NCBI RefSeq assembly: GCF_964204645.1 | Contig: NC_134030.1 | Span: 22,635,210 to 22,699,209, forward strand | Reading direction: 5' to 3' | Length of the DNA stretch: 64,000 nucleotides | DNA from: Tubulanus polymorphus | Taxonomy: Eukaryota; Nemertea; Palaeonemertea; Tubulaniformes; Tubulanidae | In this document: positions 62,301 through 64,000 of the stretch, in pieces | How positions within the stretch are numbered: the stretch's first letter is position 1 | Layout: each line of letters starts with the position of its first letter | The notes under the pieces: generated by a model | The model's input: the letters and a program-made list of their open reading frames with translations, nothing else | What the model was told of the DNA's origin: nothing | Database searches by the model: none | Translations under genes and position numbers: made by a program

Positions 62301-64000
62301 GTACACGGGCGGGGTCACGGGTACACAGGCGGGCGGGGTCACGGGTCACTCATCCGTCCAGAAAAACCTGTTTTACCCATTGAGATATTCAGTGATACAG
62401 GTACATTATATAGACTCACACACGGGCGACTGGGCGGGCGGGGTCACGGGCAGGCGGGCAGGCGGGGTCATGGGTACATGGGCAGGCGGGGTCACGGGTC
62501 ACTCATCCGTCCAGAAAAACCTGTTTTACCCATTGAGATATTCAGTGATACAGGTACGTTATATAGACACACACATGGGCGTCCGGGCGGGGTCACGGGT
62601 ACACGGGCAGGCGGGGTCACAGGTACGTAGGCAGGTGGGCGGGCAGGGTCACGGGTACACGGGCAGGCGGGGTCAAGGGTACACGGGCAGGCGGGGTCAC
62701 AGGTCACTCATCTGTCCAGAAAAACCCATTTTACCGATTGAGGTATTCAGTGATACAGGTGGACTGGATTTGATGTTTTAAAAACTGGCTCCTTGCGTAC
62801 TATGGAGTGGAACTGTGGACAGTGTGGATAATTAATGTGGATAATGAGGATGATTTGTGTTTTTCAGGTGGAGGTTCATCATCAGCCGAAACGAACGAAC
62901 CGTTAGATCAGATTATCACCCTGACGAACACCGCTCACGACCATCGACAACAACAACCGCAACAATCGCACGACAGATTAACGACGATATCGTCGTCAGG
63001 CGTGAATGATGAAGATGAAGATGAATTAAGAGGAGTTTTCTCACCGGAGACGGATCTAACTCTCGATCAGCACGAGTCTAAAATACTGGAGGACAACGAT
63101 ATCAACGACGTTCTAAATAAACTACCGGACGATGCATTTCATGAGTTGTTTAATACGGGTATGTGGGGCAGGGGTAGGTGTACAGCAGGGGTAGGTGTAC
63201 AGCAGGGGTACGTGAGGCAGGGGTAGGTGTACAGCAGGGGTACGCGGGGCAGGTGTACAGTGTACAGCAGGAGATTGTGTACAGCAGGGGTAGGTGTATA
63301 TTGTACAGCAGGGGAAGGTGTACAGCAGGGGTTGGTGTACATCGTACAGCAGGGGAAGGTGTACAGCAGGGGAAGGTGGGGGCAGTATTTGAACCAAATT
63401 TCGTGAAGATCTTGGCAGATTCTGTGTCAAATGTTAGGCAGGATCTGAATCGAGACTCTGATAGACAATAGTCGGGAGTGTTCTGGGGAATTTCTGGGAA
63501 ATATCTGGACAGAAAAACTTGCGTAATTCCTAATAAATCGATTTGATGAGAATTAAAGCTGTGAATTTACGAATTGTAGGTAAAAATGGTGATTGTGGTC
63601 CGTCTAAAGAAGAGACTGATGAATTTGAGAAAGCGTTGGCAGCAGTTTCGATGTCAAAATGTGCGAATCTGATTTGTGACGACGACGAACTCACTAAACA
63701 TATCACTGAGACGATCCTGCAACAGGAGGCAGTATCCGACCATCTCGTGGCAGGATTACATCATCATCATCATCATCATACCGGCGGTGTGGCAGGATTA
63801 CAACACGCGGGAGGATTACAACACGCTGAATTACATGCGTCAGGATTACACGCAGCTGGATTACATGCAGGAGCTGGATTACATCACGCAGGAGCAGGAT
63901 TACATCACCCAGGAGCAGGATTACACGTGGCAGGATTACACGCAGGATTACATGACGATAACCTGCAGGCTCTTGCTAACAGTATTACCGAAACAGATCT
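56339..64000 (+). CDS. INO80D: INO80D, INO80 chromatin-remodelling complex subunit D (3' end outside window)
   Basis: Coding exons are 56339-56556, 57361-58541, 59251-59362, 59822-60064, 60704-60810, 61606-61896, 62868-63158 and 63580 to the window end. They make at least 954 residues. The N-terminus (KPLCSYSIKLCKQRRLNGYA, then FCVRHILEDPTAPFKQC and YCNNH) is the first Cys/His zinc-binding module. PKKERKKK follows. The second module lies across exons 5-6 (CLYVKDDVQC, LPYANHC, DYCTAKSTDNTQCCDPVFDI, LCPKHAK), followed by a Lys/Arg-rich nuclear-type segment. Exon 7 encodes an acidic stretch with LNKLPDDAFHELF, and exon 8 starts GKNGD as in vertebrate INO80D. INO80D belongs to the metazoan-specific part of the nuclear INO80 remodeller. 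Exon 8 contains an unusual His/Gly/Leu repeat. Two short upstream ORFs precede the start. Confidence 0.93.
56572..56835 (+). repeat. G-rich array 'ggggtcggggagtgcgggga'
   Basis: Strong G bias on the plus strand runs right after the donor of INO80D exon 1. Open frames on both strands are compositional. Confidence 0.88.
58560..58865 (+). repeat. Tandem repeat 'cctaaaacaaggcagcctgc'
   Basis: About fourteen ~21-bp units follow the donor of INO80D exon 57361-58541. A frame continuing from the exon into it is intron read-through. Confidence 0.9.
59375..59755 (+). repeat. Polypyrimidine CT-rich tract
   Basis: Nearly uninterrupted ctctccctctgcctctc-type sequence in the INO80D intron before exon 59822. 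Minus-strand frames through it (Arg/Glu-rich) are compositional. Confidence 0.9.
60895..61500 (+). repeat. Tandem repeat 'ctgccatatttaggtagttt', 22-24 bp, more than 25 copies
   Basis: It fills most of the INO80D intron 60811-61605. Confidence 0.93.
61845..62763 (+). repeat. Exon-edge minisatellite at the donor of INO80D exon 61606-61896 (seven copies)
   Basis: The exon end (cgtccagaaaaacctgtttt ... gatacag) plus gtacgttatatagac recurs at irregular spacing with GC-rich 'gggcaggcggggtcacggg' spacers. Donor-type junctions lie after 61896, 62001, 62122 and further copies, the last near 62758. The first intronic copy is exactly 105 bases on, in frame and open. Confidence 0.93.
63160..63385 (+). 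repeat. Tandem repeat 'gtaggtgtacagcagggg'
   Basis: About 18-bp units follow the donor of INO80D exon 62868-63158 and contain many GTAGGT words that resemble donors. Confidence 0.88.
63750..63960 (+). repeat. INO80D: In-frame His/Gly/Leu repeat in INO80D exon 8
   Basis: After a run of seven His codons, the frame repeats short units of the form A-G-L-H with Ala/Gly/His/Gln variants, about ten times (codons GCAGGATTACAT and similar). It is not part of any INO80D domain I recall. It looks like a coding minisatellite. Confidence 0.8.

Noticed and set aside
61636-62781. 381-codon ORF in the second frame across the INO80D exon 6 array
   Set aside because: It is out of frame with the zinc-module exon and driven by repeats without stops. 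The true frame is the one encoding CCDPVFDIRHDFPLCPKHAK.

Overview
This is a eukaryotic nuclear window. Its genes are split into many exons with canonical GT-AG introns. The gene set (an axonemal dynein, a GPI-type neural Ig protein, RBBP5, CCDC97, INO80D) points to a bilaterian animal. Compact introns full of foldback elements and minisatellites suggest an invertebrate such as a mollusc, another lophotrochozoan or an amphioxus. The sequence alone does not settle which. All exon borders below were set by hand from splice signals, reading frame and remembered family sequence. Every internal junction keeps frame.

Layout. (1) 1-36128, + strand: the C-terminal half (about 2,474 residues, 45 complete exons plus a 10-base stub) of an outer-arm axonemal dynein heavy chain of the DNAH5/DNAH8 type. 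It runs from the end of AAA1 through AAA2-AAA4, stalk, AAA5-AAA6 and the C-terminal domain. (2) About 30620-31470, - strand: a small candidate gene nested in the largest dynein intron. It has a TATA box, two 5' UTR exons, a 62-residue secreted-peptide ORF and a poly(A) signal. (3) 38014-39858, +: CCDC97. (4) 40621-46388, -: RBBP5 (14 coding exons), tail-to-tail with CCDC97. (5) 46748-52017, +: a lachesin/IgLON-like protein with three Ig domains and a GPI-type tail. It is head-to-head with RBBP5 across a 359-bp gap that carries a perfect TGACGTCA. (6) 56339-64000, +: INO80D, cut by the window end.

The genes belong to unrelated pathways: ciliary motility, splicing-associated protein, H3K4 methylation, cell adhesion and chromatin remodelling. 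I see no operon-like logic. The shared promoter region of RBBP5 and the Ig gene, and the short gap between the convergent CCDC97 and RBBP5 ends, are the only likely regulatory couplings.

The most striking signal is in the repeats. Many minisatellites are amplified copies of an exon edge with its splice site or stop codon. The array always grows into the intron or 3' UTR, so the coding copy stays intact. Examples are 30 tandem 5' splice sites after dynein exon 15 (46-bp unit), 35 tandem 3' splice sites before exon 30 (58-bp unit), 10 acceptor copies before exon 7, six at an RBBP5 acceptor, seven donor copies in INO80D, and nine copies of the RBBP5 stop region. There are also at least nine copies of a ~140-bp foldback element, other MITE families (one with TTAA ends, one hAT-like with an empty-site paralogue in the same window), and two near-perfect long hairpins.
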